This document shows, one piece after another, positions 1 through 8,674 of a DNA stretch of 64,000 nt. Made by a program: the position numbers and the translations under genes. Within the stretch, counting starts at the first letter, position 1; each line of letters starts with the position of its first letter. The DNA is from SZAS-18 sp038322235 (GTDB lineage Bacteria > Verrucomicrobiota > Verrucomicrobiia > Chthoniobacterales > SZAS-18), in contig JBBQFQ010000003.1 of NCBI GenBank assembly GCA_038322235.1, positions 185,947 to 249,946 on the forward strand, in the 5' to 3' direction. The notes under the pieces are model-generated. The model worked only from the letters and a program-made list of their open reading frames with translations, ran no database searches and had not been told where the DNA came from.

Positions 1-68
1 AGGGCAAAGCTGGTCAGCGTGGACGCGCCCACGAAGACGAGCATCGCGACGACGAGGCGCTGCGTCAC
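1..68 (-). CDS. N-terminal fragment of a secreted or membrane protein (gene runs off the window)
   Basis: Only the first 22 codons are present. A GTG start at 66-68 overlaps the TGA stop of the upstream glycosyltransferase (65-67) in a GTGA arrangement, which is typical of translational coupling. The readable peptide begins with Met-Thr-Gln-Arg and continues as a hydrophobic stretch (LVVAMLVFVGASTLTSFA), so it looks like a signal peptide or first membrane helix. The product cannot be named. The coupling suggests it works with the Agl23-like protein. Confidence 0.45.
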   Translation of the reverse strand, partial: MTQRLVVAMLVFVGASTLTSFA

Positions 69-1675
69 GGCTTCTCCTCCTCGTCGTCGTCATCGTCCGT
101 GGGATTCGACTCCGCCGGCTTCCCCGCTCCGGCGCCCTTTTCGCCCAGAAACTCCGGCAGCCGGCCCACCATCACCTCTTCAAAGATGGACATGCGCAGG
201 AGCGAATAGGCCTTGTCGTATGCGGGATGGACGGCGATCCGCTCCTTGAAATAAGGCTCATCCAGCCGGGCCTCGATCGCGGGCAACCGCGCCTCATTGG
301 TCAGGACGAAATCCGGCCGGTCTTCGGGGATCGCCGGGACCTTCCCGTCCTTGCCCGAAGCGTAGTATCCCACGCGCGTGAAATCGCCGAGCAACCAGGG
401 AACGGGATAAGAACTCGCCCCGACGATGTAGCCCCGGAGATGCCGGTTGCGCGGATCCCGCCGGGCCAGTTCGAGGATCGGCCCCGAAAAGTGCGCGAGA
501 CTCTCGAAAGTCTGCACGTAGGCGTACGGTTCGTTGTCGTTCGTGTATTCCCGCCAGGTCAGGATCGCACCGCGCCAGGCGCCGTGACTCAGCAGGATCA
601 CGGCAAGAACCACCGTGGAGACTCGTCCGACGCGCGAAGGCAATGTCCTCCTCCCTTCTTCGACCAGCAGCGCCGCTAAGATCAGGAACGGCCACCCGAG
701 CGCGAGCATACACCAAGGGGTCTTATATTTAATGATCGCATAAGCCGTGAGCGTGCCGAGGGCCGTGATGCTGAGCCAGCGCCAGCGCCGATCGGCCCCC
801 GGAGCGAGGAAACGGAAGGCGGCGATCGCCCCGGCGAGAATCCACCACTCGTAATACGCCATCGTCTCAAACCAGTAGTGCGATGGCTTCGTGTGCCCCT
901 TGTTCGTCACCCCCGTCTTCACCCACGCGGCGAATGTCGTGTACAACCCGCGCAGGTCCTCGAAATGGAAGAACGCCGCGGAGTAGAAGAAGACGACCAC
1001 CGCGAGCGCGATCGCGACCGACCACGACACATCCTGCCATGAAAACGTCCGGGGCCGGCGCGGTTCGACCGGATCACCCGGATCCTCCCCGATGATCCTG
1101 CCCCAGAGCCACGCACAGGGCCACGCCAGCAGCGCGGCGCCCACGTGGATCGCATACGTTTCCTTCGTGAGGATCATCCCGGTGAGCCCGCCGACGAAAC
1201 AGCCCAGATCCTGCTTCGTCCCTCCCGACCAAATCCCCAGCAGGCCGAGGAAGGTCAGAACGAGGAACAACGCGAGCGACGCTTCGTGGATCGCGTCGCG
1301 CTGGTAATAGAGGAATGCGGGCGAGAGCGCCATCGCGAGCGCGGACCAGCGGGCCACCGCGACCCCGGTGAATCGGGGCAACCTCCAGAGGAGGAGCGCG
1401 ATGGTGCCGAGGCCCGCGAGAACCACGGGAATCCGGAGCGCCCACAGGTTGCGGCCGAAGAGTACCTTCGCGAGGAACAGTACGTAGAAGTGCAACGGCC
1501 CGTGATAGTTCGTTGGATCGTAGCGGAACGAGCCGTTGCGCTGGATTTGGTCGACGAACCAGCCGTTCACGCCCTCGTCGAAATGCGGTGGCCGCAGATC
1601 CAGCCAGAGCAGCCGCGTCACCGCCGCGAGGGCGAGGATCAGCAACGGAATGGCTTGGCGGCGAAGAAATGGCAT
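65..1675 (-). CDS. GT39/Agl23-like membrane glycosyltransferase (TIGR03663-type)
   Basis: A 536-residue multi-pass membrane protein. The N-terminus has a hydrophobic helix followed by HFDE at residues 31-34, the acidic motif expected in the first external loop of PMT/GT39 (GT-C fold) enzymes, and then a YHGPLHFY segment typical of the family named flippase-activity-associated protein Agl23 (TIGR03663). Such proteins are thought to move sugars from lipid-phosphate carriers onto acceptors outside the membrane. The C-terminus is a strongly acidic tail of Asp and Glu residues, probably cytoplasmic and poorly ordered. It is divergent from the GT2 and RmlD genes (113 bp between starts) and coupled to the gene at 1-68. 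Family assignment is fairly secure; the sugar and acceptor are unknown. Confidence 0.75.
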   Translation of the reverse strand: MPFLRRQAIPLLILALAAVTRLLWLDLRPPHFDEGVNGWFVDQIQRNGSFRYDPTNYHGPLHFYVLFLAKVLFGRNLWALRIPVVLAGLGTIALLLWRLPRFTGVAVARWSALAMALSPAFLYYQRDAIHEASLALFLVLTFLGLLGIWSGGTKQDLGCFVGGLTGMILTKETYAIHVGAALLAWPCAWLWGRIIGEDPGDPVEPRRPRTFSWQDVSWSVAIALAVVVFFYSAAFFHFEDLRGLYTTFAAWVKTGVTNKGHTKPSHYWFETMAYYEWWILAGAIAAFRFLAPGADRRWRWLSITALGTLTAYAIIKYKTPWCMLALGWPFLILAALLVEEGRRTLPSRVGRVSTVVLAVILLSHGAWRGAILTWREYTNDNEPYAYVQTFESLAHFSGPILELARRDPRNRHLRGYIVGASSYPVPWLLGDFTRVGYYASGKDGKVPAIPEDRPDFVLTNEARLPAIEARLDEPYFKERIAVHPAYDKAYSLLRMSIFEEVMVGRLPEFLGEKGAGAGKPAESNPTDDDDDEEEKP

Positions 1676-1788
1676 CGGAACGATCTCGAGCGCACATGGT
1701 GACGCCGGTTCCGCGCCGGGTCCAATCCCGGCGTGGAAAGCGGATTGCCCTTGCCGCGCACCGATTCTTCCCCGTTTCTTGGGCCGCG

Positions 1789-2544
1789 ATGCTTTCGATC
1801 GTCATTCCAGCGTACAACGAGGCGCACCGCCTGCCGCGGAATCTTCCCGTCCTGCTCACGTACCTGGACCGGCTGGCTCCCGCGGGTGGGTTCGAGGTCA
1901 TCGTGGTCGTCGAGAAAAGCGAGGACGACACCGTGGAGCGTTGCCGTGAGGCCGCCGGTGGGCGCCCGGAGGTCACCGTCGTGGCGAACGACGTGAAGCG
2001 CGGCAAGGGCCACGCCGTGCGCTGCGGCATGATGCGCGCGCGCGGAGAGATCGCGTTCTTCATGGATGCGGATCTCAGCACTCCCCTCGAATCCGTGGCG
2101 GAATTTCTCGAGCACTTCGCCCGGCACCCGGAGCACCACGTTCTCATCGGCAACCGGCGGCACCCCCAGAGCGTCATCGCCGTCCGCCAGGGGTTCCTCC
2201 GGCGGAAGCTCAGTGATGCCTTCAATCTCGTCGTCCAGGCGCTGATCCTACCCGGCTGTACCGACACCCAGTGCGGCTTCAAGGCCTTTCGCGCAGCCGC
2301 CGCCCGCGAGATTTTCTCGCGCCAGCAGCTGCCTGGCTTCTCCTTTGACCTCGAAGTGCTCCTGCTCGCGCAAAGGTTGGGCTTTCGGGTCCAGGACCTG
2401 CCCGTCGACTGGCACGACGAACCCGCCTCCACCCTCCGTCCGCTCCATGACGGACTGAAAATGCTGCGCGATATCTTCGTCGTCCGCGCGCTCGTTCGCC
2501 GCACGCTCGCGGAGCGTCCGCTCGCCTCCGTCTCCGCCTCGTGA
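1789..2544 (+). CDS. Glycosyltransferase family 2 (dolichyl-phosphate sugar synthase-like)
   Basis: The reading frame is open further upstream, but the family begins with MLSIVIPAYNE, so the ATG at 1789 is taken, giving 251 residues. The GT-A nucleotide-sugar fold is visible: the N-terminal IVIPAYNE strand, a KRGKGHAV segment, and the metal-binding DAD at residues 93-95 (MDADLSTP). CGFKAF and DLEVLLLAQRLG follow, as in DPM1/ALG5-like enzymes that load a sugar onto polyprenyl phosphate. No membrane helices are seen, so it is probably a cytoplasmic, membrane-associated enzyme. The stop overlaps the GTG start of rmlD by 4 bp, so the two are co-translated. It may supply the lipid-linked sugar used by the divergent Agl23-like protein. 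Confidence 0.8.
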   Translation: MLSIVIPAYNEAHRLPRNLPVLLTYLDRLAPAGGFEVIVVVEKSEDDTVERCREAAGGRPEVTVVANDVKRGKGHAVRCGMMRARGEIAFFMDADLSTPLESVAEFLEHFARHPEHHVLIGNRRHPQSVIAVRQGFLRRKLSDAFNLVVQALILPGCTDTQCGFKAFRAAAAREIFSRQQLPGFSFDLEVLLLAQRLGFRVQDLPVDWHDEPASTLRPLHDGLKMLRDIFVVRALVRRTLAERPLASVSAS

Positions 2545-3455
2545 AGCTGCTGGTGCTCGGCCGGAATGGTCGGCTGGGCGCCGCCCTCGCCCGCCAACTG
2601 GCGGCCTCTCACCCCGTCACCGCCCTCGGCCGCGCCGAGTTCGATCTCGCGGCCGGCGACGACGCTCTCCGCCGCGTGCTCGACGCGCAGGATTTCGAAG
2701 TCCTGCTGAACGCCGCCGGAGCCACGAACGTGGACGCCTGCGAGCGCGACCCGGCGCTGGCCGCGGCCCTCAACGAGCATGCCGTCGCCTCGCTCGCCCG
2801 CATCTGCCGCGATCGCGGCGCCCGAATCGTCCATTTCAGCACCGACTACGTTCTCGATGGCACCGCGATCGAGCCCGTCGCGGAAGACGTCGAACCGCAG
2901 CCGATCTCCGTGTACGGACGCACCAAGCTCGCGGGTGAGCGGGCCGTCTTGGAGGCGGATGCGTCGCATCTTGTTGCTCGGGTCTCCTGGCTTTTCGGAC
3001 CCGACAAAGCCTCCTTCCCTGATGCCGTCCTCCACGCCGCACGCTCCGGTGGAACGATCCGCGCGATCAGCGACAAATGGTCCACGCCCACGTCGTGCGA
3101 GGACATCGCCGTCTGGATGCTCCGTCTCCTCGCGCGCGGCCTCCCCCGAGGGGTGCTGCACGTTTGCAACGCCGGCGGTTGTTCCTGGCTCGACTACGCC
3201 CGCGCGGTCGTCGCCGTCTTTGAGGAAGGTGGCGGTGTCCTGCGATGCGATCCGCTCATCCCGACGCCCCTCGCCGCGATGACCTCCTTCCTCGCCCCGC
3301 GCCCGCCCTACACCGTCCTGGCGACGCAACGTCTCGCGTCGGCACTCGGTTCCCCGCCGAGAGCGTGGAAGGAGGCAGTCAGGGACTACATCCTGCGGGC
3401 AATGAGTCCCCCACTGCCCTCAGACCGCATTGACGACCGCGCGGCCCCGACGTAA
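2541..3455 (+). CDS. rmlD: dTDP-4-dehydrorhamnose reductase (RmlD-like)
   Basis: A 304-residue extended SDR enzyme that starts with GTG inside the stop of the GT2 gene. The Rossmann motif is GRNGRLG (residues 7-13), the STDYVLDG strand is at about 100-107, and the catalytic YxxxK is Y125-K129 (VYGRTK). RWS-type substrate-loop residues (VSWLFGP) follow. The family reduces dTDP-4-dehydro-L-rhamnose to dTDP-L-rhamnose with NAD(P)H. No rmlA, rmlB or rmlC is present here, so the other rhamnose steps must be encoded elsewhere, or the enzyme is a RmlD-like reductase of another sugar nucleotide. Its pairing with two glycosyltransferases fits a role in surface glycans. A tRNA-Leu gene begins 17 bp after the stop. 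Confidence 0.8.
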   Translation: MKLLVLGRNGRLGAALARQLAASHPVTALGRAEFDLAAGDDALRRVLDAQDFEVLLNAAGATNVDACERDPALAAALNEHAVASLARICRDRGARIVHFSTDYVLDGTAIEPVAEDVEPQPISVYGRTKLAGERAVLEADASHLVARVSWLFGPDKASFPDAVLHAARSGGTIRAISDKWSTPTSCEDIAVWMLRLLARGLPRGVLHVCNAGGCSWLDYARAVVAVFEEGGGVLRCDPLIPTPLAAMTSFLAPRPPYTVLATQRLASALGSPPRAWKEAVRDYILRAMSPPLPSDRIDDRAAPT

Positions 3456-3471
3456 CGATCCGCAGCGCAAA

Positions 3472-3554
<83 letters not shown>

Positions 3555-3810
3555 AAACACTGAGGACGAAAGGAATACAGAGGGGGAAAGGGGCGGCGGC
3601 GGGCCGCGAATCGTAGCGGGCTGACAGGTCTCGACGCGGGCGATCGGGCTGGGCGGTGCGGGCGAGCCTCAGTGCACTCGCGACGCGTGGAACGAGAACA
3701 TTTCAACCAGCGCACGGACAGCCCGTCATCGCGAGGAACCCCGCGGGGGGCAGCTGACAAGTCCGGAGAATTGTCTGGATGCGCCCGACCGAATTGGCTG
3801 CATTCGCGCG

Positions 3811-4476
3811 ATGAACATTCGCCTCGCAACGCTATTAGCCGCGACCCTGATCGCGTTTCGGTCAGCTGCGGGCGGAGAGCTCTTGAGTTTCCCAGACAAG
3901 AACTACTCCATCGAAATGCCCGCCGGGTGGGCGCAAGTCAAGGTGTCGGAACCGCCACCCCACTGCATGATAAAGTCGTCCGACGGGAAGCGCGTCGCCC
4001 AAGTGATCGTGTATGATCCGCCGTCGGGCGATACGGGAGAACGAGACCAGGCTACGATTGTGGGGGAGCTCCTCAATGGCGTGAAAAAAGGCGCGCGGAA
4101 GTACGGTCACGAGGTGAGAACCGAAGGTGCCGTGAGTGCAAATGGGCTGAATTTTCTGACGCTCGAGATGGGGCGGGACGGTGCTGGATCAATGGCCGCG
4201 CGGCTGACGGCCACGGGGAAAACGGTCTATCTCGTGCAGGTTCTCCACTCGCAGGGCGAGGTGAGTCAGGATGCCGAACTACGCGCTGTCTTGGAGAGCT
4301 TCCGTGTCCTGAAGATCGTGGATCCCGCGCCGTTGAGCAGACCGGAGGTCTCCGCTCGCCCCAGTTCGCCGCTGTTCCGCGCCAGCTACCAGATCGGCTA
4401 CTATTCGGGGTACTTCATTCTGGCTGCGGTGGGCGTGGCCCTTTTGGTTCGAGCGCTTCGCTCGCGGAAGACGTAG
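3811..4476 (+). CDS. Secreted/anchored hypothetical protein with a PsbP-like domain
   Basis: 221 residues starting at ATG 3811. A signal peptide is followed by a domain that opens LSFPDKNYSIEMPAGW and contains mixed beta strands with a final AVLESFRVLK helix. This layout resembles PsbP/DUF1795-like proteins, which are often lipoproteins or periplasmic stress proteins; this is a fold-level guess. After a Pro/Ser-rich linker the C-terminus has one membrane helix (YFILAAVGVALLVRAL) and a basic end, so the domain faces the periplasm and is tethered at its C-terminus. No clear operon partner: the next stretch holds a broken gene. Function unknown. Confidence 0.6.
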   Translation: MNIRLATLLAATLIAFRSAAGGELLSFPDKNYSIEMPAGWAQVKVSEPPPHCMIKSSDGKRVAQVIVYDPPSGDTGERDQATIVGELLNGVKKGARKYGHEVRTEGAVSANGLNFLTLEMGRDGAGSMAARLTATGKTVYLVQVLHSQGEVSQDAELRAVLESFRVLKIVDPAPLSRPEVSARPSSPLFRASYQIGYYSGYFILAAVGVALLVRALRSRKT

Positions 4477-4499
4477 CGGCTGTTCTCTCCAGCCGCGCC

Positions 4500-4801
4500 A
4501 CGGGCGCATTCACGCGGGAACGGGATCCGCGCACCAACGGGAAGGCGGCTACGCTCGAGAAGCAGAACGACAAAACGCACGGCATGGACACCGTTCAAGC
4601 CGTCTGGGAGGGAACCGACAAGGACGCCCGTGCATCGTCGCCCTGACGATCATCGCCGTGACCGACGACAAGGGGCTCCTGATCATCCACGGGGCCTCAC
4701 CCGAGGGCGACAAGAAGCATCAAAAGGCGATCGAGGAGATCGCCAAGAAGATCACGAAGCTCGGGAAGCAGGAGGGTCGATGGCTCGAGCTACGGATGTG
4801 A
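4500..4801 (+). pseudogene. Frameshifted remnant of a small unknown protein
   Basis: No intact gene is visible here, but protein-like sequence runs across two frames. Up to about 4625 one frame reads a hydrophilic segment ending MDTVQAVWEGTDKD. From about 4625 the coherent reading moves to another frame, GRPCIVALTIIAVTDDKG..., and ends KQEGRWLELRM with a TGA at 4799-4801. Joining the two frames gives a smooth strand-helix pattern, whereas each alone stops or becomes low-complexity. A single-base loss near 4622-4632 explains it, either a real mutation or a sequencing error. No start codon is obvious, so the 5' end may also be lost. The family is not recognised. Confidence 0.5.
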
Positions 4802-4831
4802 ATCGGTCGGCTGCGCCCGCCCTCGCGTCCT

Positions 4832-5146
4832 CTATTTTCCCGATTTCTCCCTGAGCACCTCCGCGACGGACAGCAGCCACTCCGGGAAAGTGAGACCATC
4901 CGCAGTAGGATCATAGTCGCACCCCAGTTCCTCGCAGACGATCCGTCGCAGCGCGGTCTCGGGGAGCTTTCGCGCCAGGAGTTGGTGGATCTCGGCGATG
5001 ACGCCGCGCATCGCCAGCCGGGACGTTCCCTCGGCGAACGCGCGGACGGCGTCCAGGGGTGTCGCGTGGCCTTCGTCCGGCCAACCCTCGTGCAGCCAGT
5101 CGGCGAGCAGGCCGAGCAGACGCGGATATTGCTCCTCCGCGCTCAT
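4832..5146 (-). CDS. CdiI-like contact-dependent inhibition immunity family protein
   Basis: 104 residues. The pattern YPRLLGLLADWLHEGW, then an alanine-rich helix with AEIHQLLA, and a closing GCDYDPTADGLTFPEWL matches the CdiI_2-type immunity family, in which the GC-Y-P--DGL-(Y/F)-EWL ending is the hallmark. Members are small cytoplasmic proteins that bind and neutralise a CDI toxin tip, but many occur as orphans. Its ATG overlaps the stop of the esterase gene by 4 bp (5143-5146), so it is the second gene of that operon. No CdiA, CdiB or toxin gene lies in the window. Assignment is by remembered motif, not by search. Confidence 0.6.
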   Translation of the reverse strand: MSAEEQYPRLLGLLADWLHEGWPDEGHATPLDAVRAFAEGTSRLAMRGVIAEIHQLLARKLPETALRRIVCEELGCDYDPTADGLTFPEWLLSVAEVLREKSGK

Positions 5147-5997
5147 TCCACCGATGCCGCCAGCCTCTCCCGGCCAAACGCGAAGCGGGCGAACTCACCG
5201 AAAACTCCGGCCCAGGTGCCGGTCTCATGCCGGCCCCCCGCGACCTCGTGATAGACCACGTTTCGCCCCGGTTCCCAGCCCTTCGCCGCGAGTTCGTCGA
5301 TGAGCTCGGTCGTATCCTGGATGGCGTCGATCACGCCGTTCCCGTCGCGATCCTCCGTCTCGTCGTCGGTTCCCGCCTGGAACCAAAAGCGACCCGCCCG
5401 ATCGTCCACTCCGGTGGGGCCGGCCTCGCGCACGATCCGGTGGGCGATGCGGGAAATCTGCTGGGCACTCACGTCCGCGGAATCCTCGCGCCACCAGAAC
5501 GAGCCGCTGAATACGCCGCAGATCCCGAAGACCTGCGGATGCCGCCACTTCAAATCGAAGGCGGACAACCCACCCAGCGAAGCGCCGAGAACGGCGGAAT
5601 GGGCCGGATCGCGCGCCACGCGATGCCGCTCGTGCACGACCGGGAGCACTTCTTCGAGGACGAAACGCACGTACTCGCCCGCCCGCGCGCCGCGGCCGGC
5701 GTAGTCGGCGCGGCCGCTGACTCCGTACTCCATCTTGCGCGCCCCATTGGAGGGGATGGCAACGACCAGCGGCGCGACGATCTCGTTTTCGCGCGCGAGG
5801 TGCTCCAGCGTGGCAACGACTCCCAGCGCCTCCAAGTCCTGGCCGTCATTCAAAACAAGCAGCGGGTGCCGCGCGTCATGACCGCGCAAAAACCCGCCCG
5901 CGGGACGCGGATGCACGATCCGGACGTCCCGCAGGTTCCCGAGGAAACGCGAAGGAAATCCGGTCAGAGTGTCGGTGTGATAGCGGAGCGCAGGCAA
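5143..5997 (-). CDS. Esterase of the enterochelin esterase/esterase D family
   Basis: About 284 residues of alpha/beta-hydrolase fold. The nucleophile elbow GASLGG sits in AVLGASLGGLSAFDLKWRHPQVFG, the exact context of PF00756 esterases (Fes, esterase D, antigen 85). The catalytic His is expected in AGGRHETGTWA near the C-terminus, and an acidic residue in the preceding AGTDDETEDRDGNG loop. The first codon in this frame is a TTG at 5995-5997; no ATG is better placed, so the true start is uncertain. No signal peptide is seen. Substrate unknown: siderophore, sugar or acyl esters are all possible. The downstream CdiI-like gene is translationally coupled. Confidence 0.75.
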   Translation of the reverse strand: MPALRYHTDTLTGFPSRFLGNLRDVRIVHPRPAGGFLRGHDARHPLLVLNDGQDLEALGVVATLEHLARENEIVAPLVVAIPSNGARKMEYGVSGRADYAGRGARAGEYVRFVLEEVLPVVHERHRVARDPAHSAVLGASLGGLSAFDLKWRHPQVFGICGVFSGSFWWREDSADVSAQQISRIAHRIVREAGPTGVDDRAGRFWFQAGTDDETEDRDGNGVIDAIQDTTELIDELAAKGWEPGRNVVYHEVAGGRHETGTWAGVFGEFARFAFGRERLAASVE

Positions 5998-6174
5998 GGC
6001 GAAGGACGGAATGGACGGAAACGAGCCGTGCTTTAGGCCCGAGTGAGCGCCCCGTCACCCGCGAATTCCCGGGAATACCAGCGACGGGGGCCGGCGAGAA
6101 TTTCAGCGGCGCCAACCGATCGGCTTTGAGCGGGACCGGGGCGGGTGCTACCTATGCCCCTTCCCCAACACCCC

Positions 6175-7338
6175 ATGGATTTCGAATTCAACGCCGAGCA
6201 GAAAGCCCTCCAACAACTCGCCCGCCAGGTCGCCCGCGAAAAAGTCGCGCCACGCGCCGCCGAGATGGACGAGACGGGGATCTATCCGGAAGATATTTTC
6301 CAGGTCTTCCGAGAGACCGGCTTGCTCGGGGTCGGCCTGCCCGAGGAATACGAAGGGAGTGGTCTTGGCATCACGGGACTCGCCATCGCGGTCGAGGAGA
6401 TGGCGAAATACTGCAATTCCTCCGCGCTCATCCTTTTGCTCACGCGGCTCGGTACGTCTGCGATCCTTTTTGGCGGAACCGACGAGCAGAAGCGGCATTA
6501 CCTTCCGGCCGTGGCGACCGGTAAAATGCGCGGCGCCTTCGCCCTCACCGAGCCAGGGGCCGGCAGCGACAGCGGAAACATTTCCACGAGCGCCCGCCGC
6601 GACGGGAAGCACTACGTCCTCAACGGCACCAAGCAGTGGATCAGTGGCGCCACCGTGGCGGACTTCTTCGTGGTCGCGGTCAAGACGACGCCCGGCATTG
6701 GCAACAAGGGGATGAGCGCCTTCATCGTAAACAAGGACACCCCCGGTTTCCGCGTCGGCGCGCACAATAAGAAGATGGGCGTGAAGGGAGTGCCCACGGC
6801 AGAACTCATCTTCGAGGACGCGCGGGTGCCGGCGGAGAATCTGCTCGGCGTCGAGAACGAGGGCTTCAAGCTCATCATGAAGAACCTGAACAGCCTGCGC
6901 CCCGTCGTCGCCGCCCGCGGCCTCGGCACAGCGGAAGGGTGCGTCGCGTATGCGATCCAGTATGCGAAGGAGCGCGAGACTTTCGGCAAGAAGATCATCG
7001 GGCATCAGGCCATCCAGTTCATGCTCGCCGAGCTGGCGATGCAGATCGAGGCCGCACGCTTGTTGACCTATCGCGCCGCGAAGATGGTCGATGACGGCCA
7101 GGTCGGGAAGCAGGCCGCGCCGTATTTCTCGATGGCGAAGGCCTTCGCCACGGAACTCGCGAACAAGGCGGCCTACGACTGCCTCCAGGTGATGGGAAGC
7201 TACGGCTACAGCACCGAGTACCCCATGGAGCGGTATTTCCGCGACGCCCGCCAGCTGACGATCGTCGAAGGCACCAGCCAGGTGCAGCGCGTCATCATCG
7301 CGAACGCGCTGATCGACGGGGACCTGACGTATCCGTGA
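6175..7338 (+). CDS. Acyl-CoA dehydrogenase
   Basis: Starts in the family are normally MDFE-, so ATG 6175 (387 residues) is preferred over upstream in-frame codons at 6145 or 6154. The FAD-binding acyl-CoA dehydrogenase fold is clear: FALTEPGAGSDSGNI (flavin and substrate binding), QWISGA, RETFGKKIIGHQAIQFMLAEL, VMGSYGYSTEYPMERYFRDAR, and the catalytic-base segment IVEGTSQVQR in which the Glu abstracts the alpha proton. It oxidises acyl-CoA to trans-2-enoyl-CoA, passing electrons to ETF. The sequence resembles short/branched-chain enzymes. It stands alone here, but thiolase and FadJ-like genes lie 14 kb away and probably act in the same pathway. Confidence 0.93.
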   Translation: MDFEFNAEQKALQQLARQVAREKVAPRAAEMDETGIYPEDIFQVFRETGLLGVGLPEEYEGSGLGITGLAIAVEEMAKYCNSSALILLLTRLGTSAILFGGTDEQKRHYLPAVATGKMRGAFALTEPGAGSDSGNISTSARRDGKHYVLNGTKQWISGATVADFFVVAVKTTPGIGNKGMSAFIVNKDTPGFRVGAHNKKMGVKGVPTAELIFEDARVPAENLLGVENEGFKLIMKNLNSLRPVVAARGLGTAEGCVAYAIQYAKERETFGKKIIGHQAIQFMLAELAMQIEAARLLTYRAAKMVDDGQVGKQAAPYFSMAKAFATELANKAAYDCLQVMGSYGYSTEYPMERYFRDARQLTIVEGTSQVQRVIIANALIDGDLTYP

Positions 7339-7423
7339 CGCGGGTGCGGCGGCGAACCCGCCGCGGACGTCCGCCGTCGCGGGAGACCCTGTCCTCTCTG
7401 ATTGACCCGCTTTCCTCCCCGCG

Positions 7424-8167
7424 ATGAACGGTCTTCGCTTTCTGCCGCTGGTGGCCGTGGTTTTGCTCGGGACTGCCAACGCGCGGGCCGCGAACGAGGA
7501 CTTCTCGGCGCTGATGGATGCCGGTCGCTACCCAGAGGCGGCGGAAACGGGAAACGCCCGCGCGAAAGCGGCGCCGGATGACCCGGCCGCCCTTTTCAAC
7601 GCCGGCCTCACGAACGCGCTGGCCGGCCAGCCGGACGTGGCGTTGCCGCTGTTTCGTCGCGTCCTCACCATCGAGCGGAACGACTTCCTCGCCGCCGCCA
7701 AGATCGTCCAGTGCCTCCAGGCGCTGAAGGACGAGGCCGAGTTGGGGAAGGCCATCGCCCAGGTACGCGAGATTCGGGATCGACTCGCCACCGCCGGGGA
7801 CAAGTCCCCCGCATTCTTCACTCGCGAGCAGTTCGCGACCGACGGAAAAAACCTCCTGGTGCAGGAGCATTTCGAGCTGACCGGCGACCGCGCGATCAAA
7901 TGGGCTTTCCTGATGGTGGATGCGAAGGGAGCAGTCATCCGTCGCATCAGCCTGGGCTCCTCCGACTCCACCACCCGCATCGCCCGCGAGATGGGGGAGA
8001 TCAGCGCCGACCAGCGGATCTGGCACCTCGATGAATACGAAGGCGCGAGCCATTTCTCGCTGGCCTTTTACAAGGAGTGTCCCACTTACGCCGAGACGCG
8101 CGCGAAAGTGATCGAACGGCTCGCCGGAAAGGTCGAGCCGCTCTCCAGCACGGTACCGAGCAGGTGA
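7424..8167 (+). CDS. Secreted TPR-like hypothetical protein
   Basis: 247 residues. A signal peptide (RFLPLVAVVLLGTANARAANE) is followed by one or two TPR-like helix pairs: MDAGRYPEAAETGNARAKAAPDDPAALFNAGLTNAL and QPDVALPLFRRVLTIERNDFLAAAKIV. After about residue 130 the sequence changes to a beta-rich domain of unknown type (LLVQEHFELTGDRAIKWAFLMVDAKG). The protein should be periplasmic and probably mediates protein contacts. It stands 85 bp after the acyl-CoA dehydrogenase and 45 bp before a small membrane protein on the same strand, but the functions do not suggest an operon. Confidence 0.55.
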   Translation: MNGLRFLPLVAVVLLGTANARAANEDFSALMDAGRYPEAAETGNARAKAAPDDPAALFNAGLTNALAGQPDVALPLFRRVLTIERNDFLAAAKIVQCLQALKDEAELGKAIAQVREIRDRLATAGDKSPAFFTREQFATDGKNLLVQEHFELTGDRAIKWAFLMVDAKGAVIRRISLGSSDSTTRIAREMGEISADQRIWHLDEYEGASHFSLAFYKECPTYAETRAKVIERLAGKVEPLSSTVPSR

Positions 8168-8212
8168 AAGGCGCTCGATCGGAACTTCCTCATTCCAGCT
8201 CCGTCCGCCGTT

Positions 8213-8674
8213 ATGCCCCTCCCCCGCGCCCTGCTCGCCCTGAGCGCCTTCCTCTTCGTCGCCGCGTGTGCGCTGCCTGCGCTGGCGTTTAGCGTCACGA
8301 AGGATCCGAAGGACCCGCTGGCTCTCTGGACCGGCATCCAGGTGCTCGCGACAGGTTGGCTAGGGTTGTTCACCGGACAGCTCGGGTGGTTCGCGAACCC
8401 CTTCTGGTTCGTGGGCGGAATTCTGATCCTCGCAAACCGGCGCTCCGGCGCCCTCGTTCTGACCGTCCTCGCGTTCGCCGTGAGCCTGCACACCTTGACC
8501 ATCCGCGGCCAGACGGTCCCGGCGGACGAGGCGGGGACGAAGACGATGACCGTGGAATCGCTCCGGCCCGGCTGCTACGTCTGGTTGAGCGCGATCGCGA
8601 TCAGCGTCGGGGCCGCGTTCGCTCTCGGACCCGCCGCCGGCGGAGCGCCGCCCAAGCTGCCGCCGCCGCTCTGA
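8213..8674 (+). CDS. Small four-helix membrane protein, unknown function
   Basis: 153 residues starting at ATG 8213. Hydrophobic stretches at about 5-26, 45-75, 78-98 and 120-140 suggest four transmembrane segments. Between them lie a short external loop SVTKDPKDPLALWTGIQ and a loop with RGQTVPADEAGTKTMTVESLRPG. The end is a Pro/Gly/Leu-rich tail (GGAPPKLPPPL). It resembles the many small unnamed membrane proteins of Verrucomicrobiota; I do not recognise the family. No catalytic residues can be pointed out. Confidence 0.5.
   Translation: MPLPRALLALSAFLFVAACALPALAFSVTKDPKDPLALWTGIQVLATGWLGLFTGQLGWFANPFWFVGGILILANRRSGALVLTVLAFAVSLHTLTIRGQTVPADEAGTKTMTVESLRPGCYVWLSAIAISVGAAFALGPAAGGAPPKLPPPL

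Noticed and set aside
1074..3329. 751-codon open frame on the minus strand
   Set aside because: Antisense to the GT2 and rmlD genes, whose motifs are intact; Arg-rich low-complexity translation.
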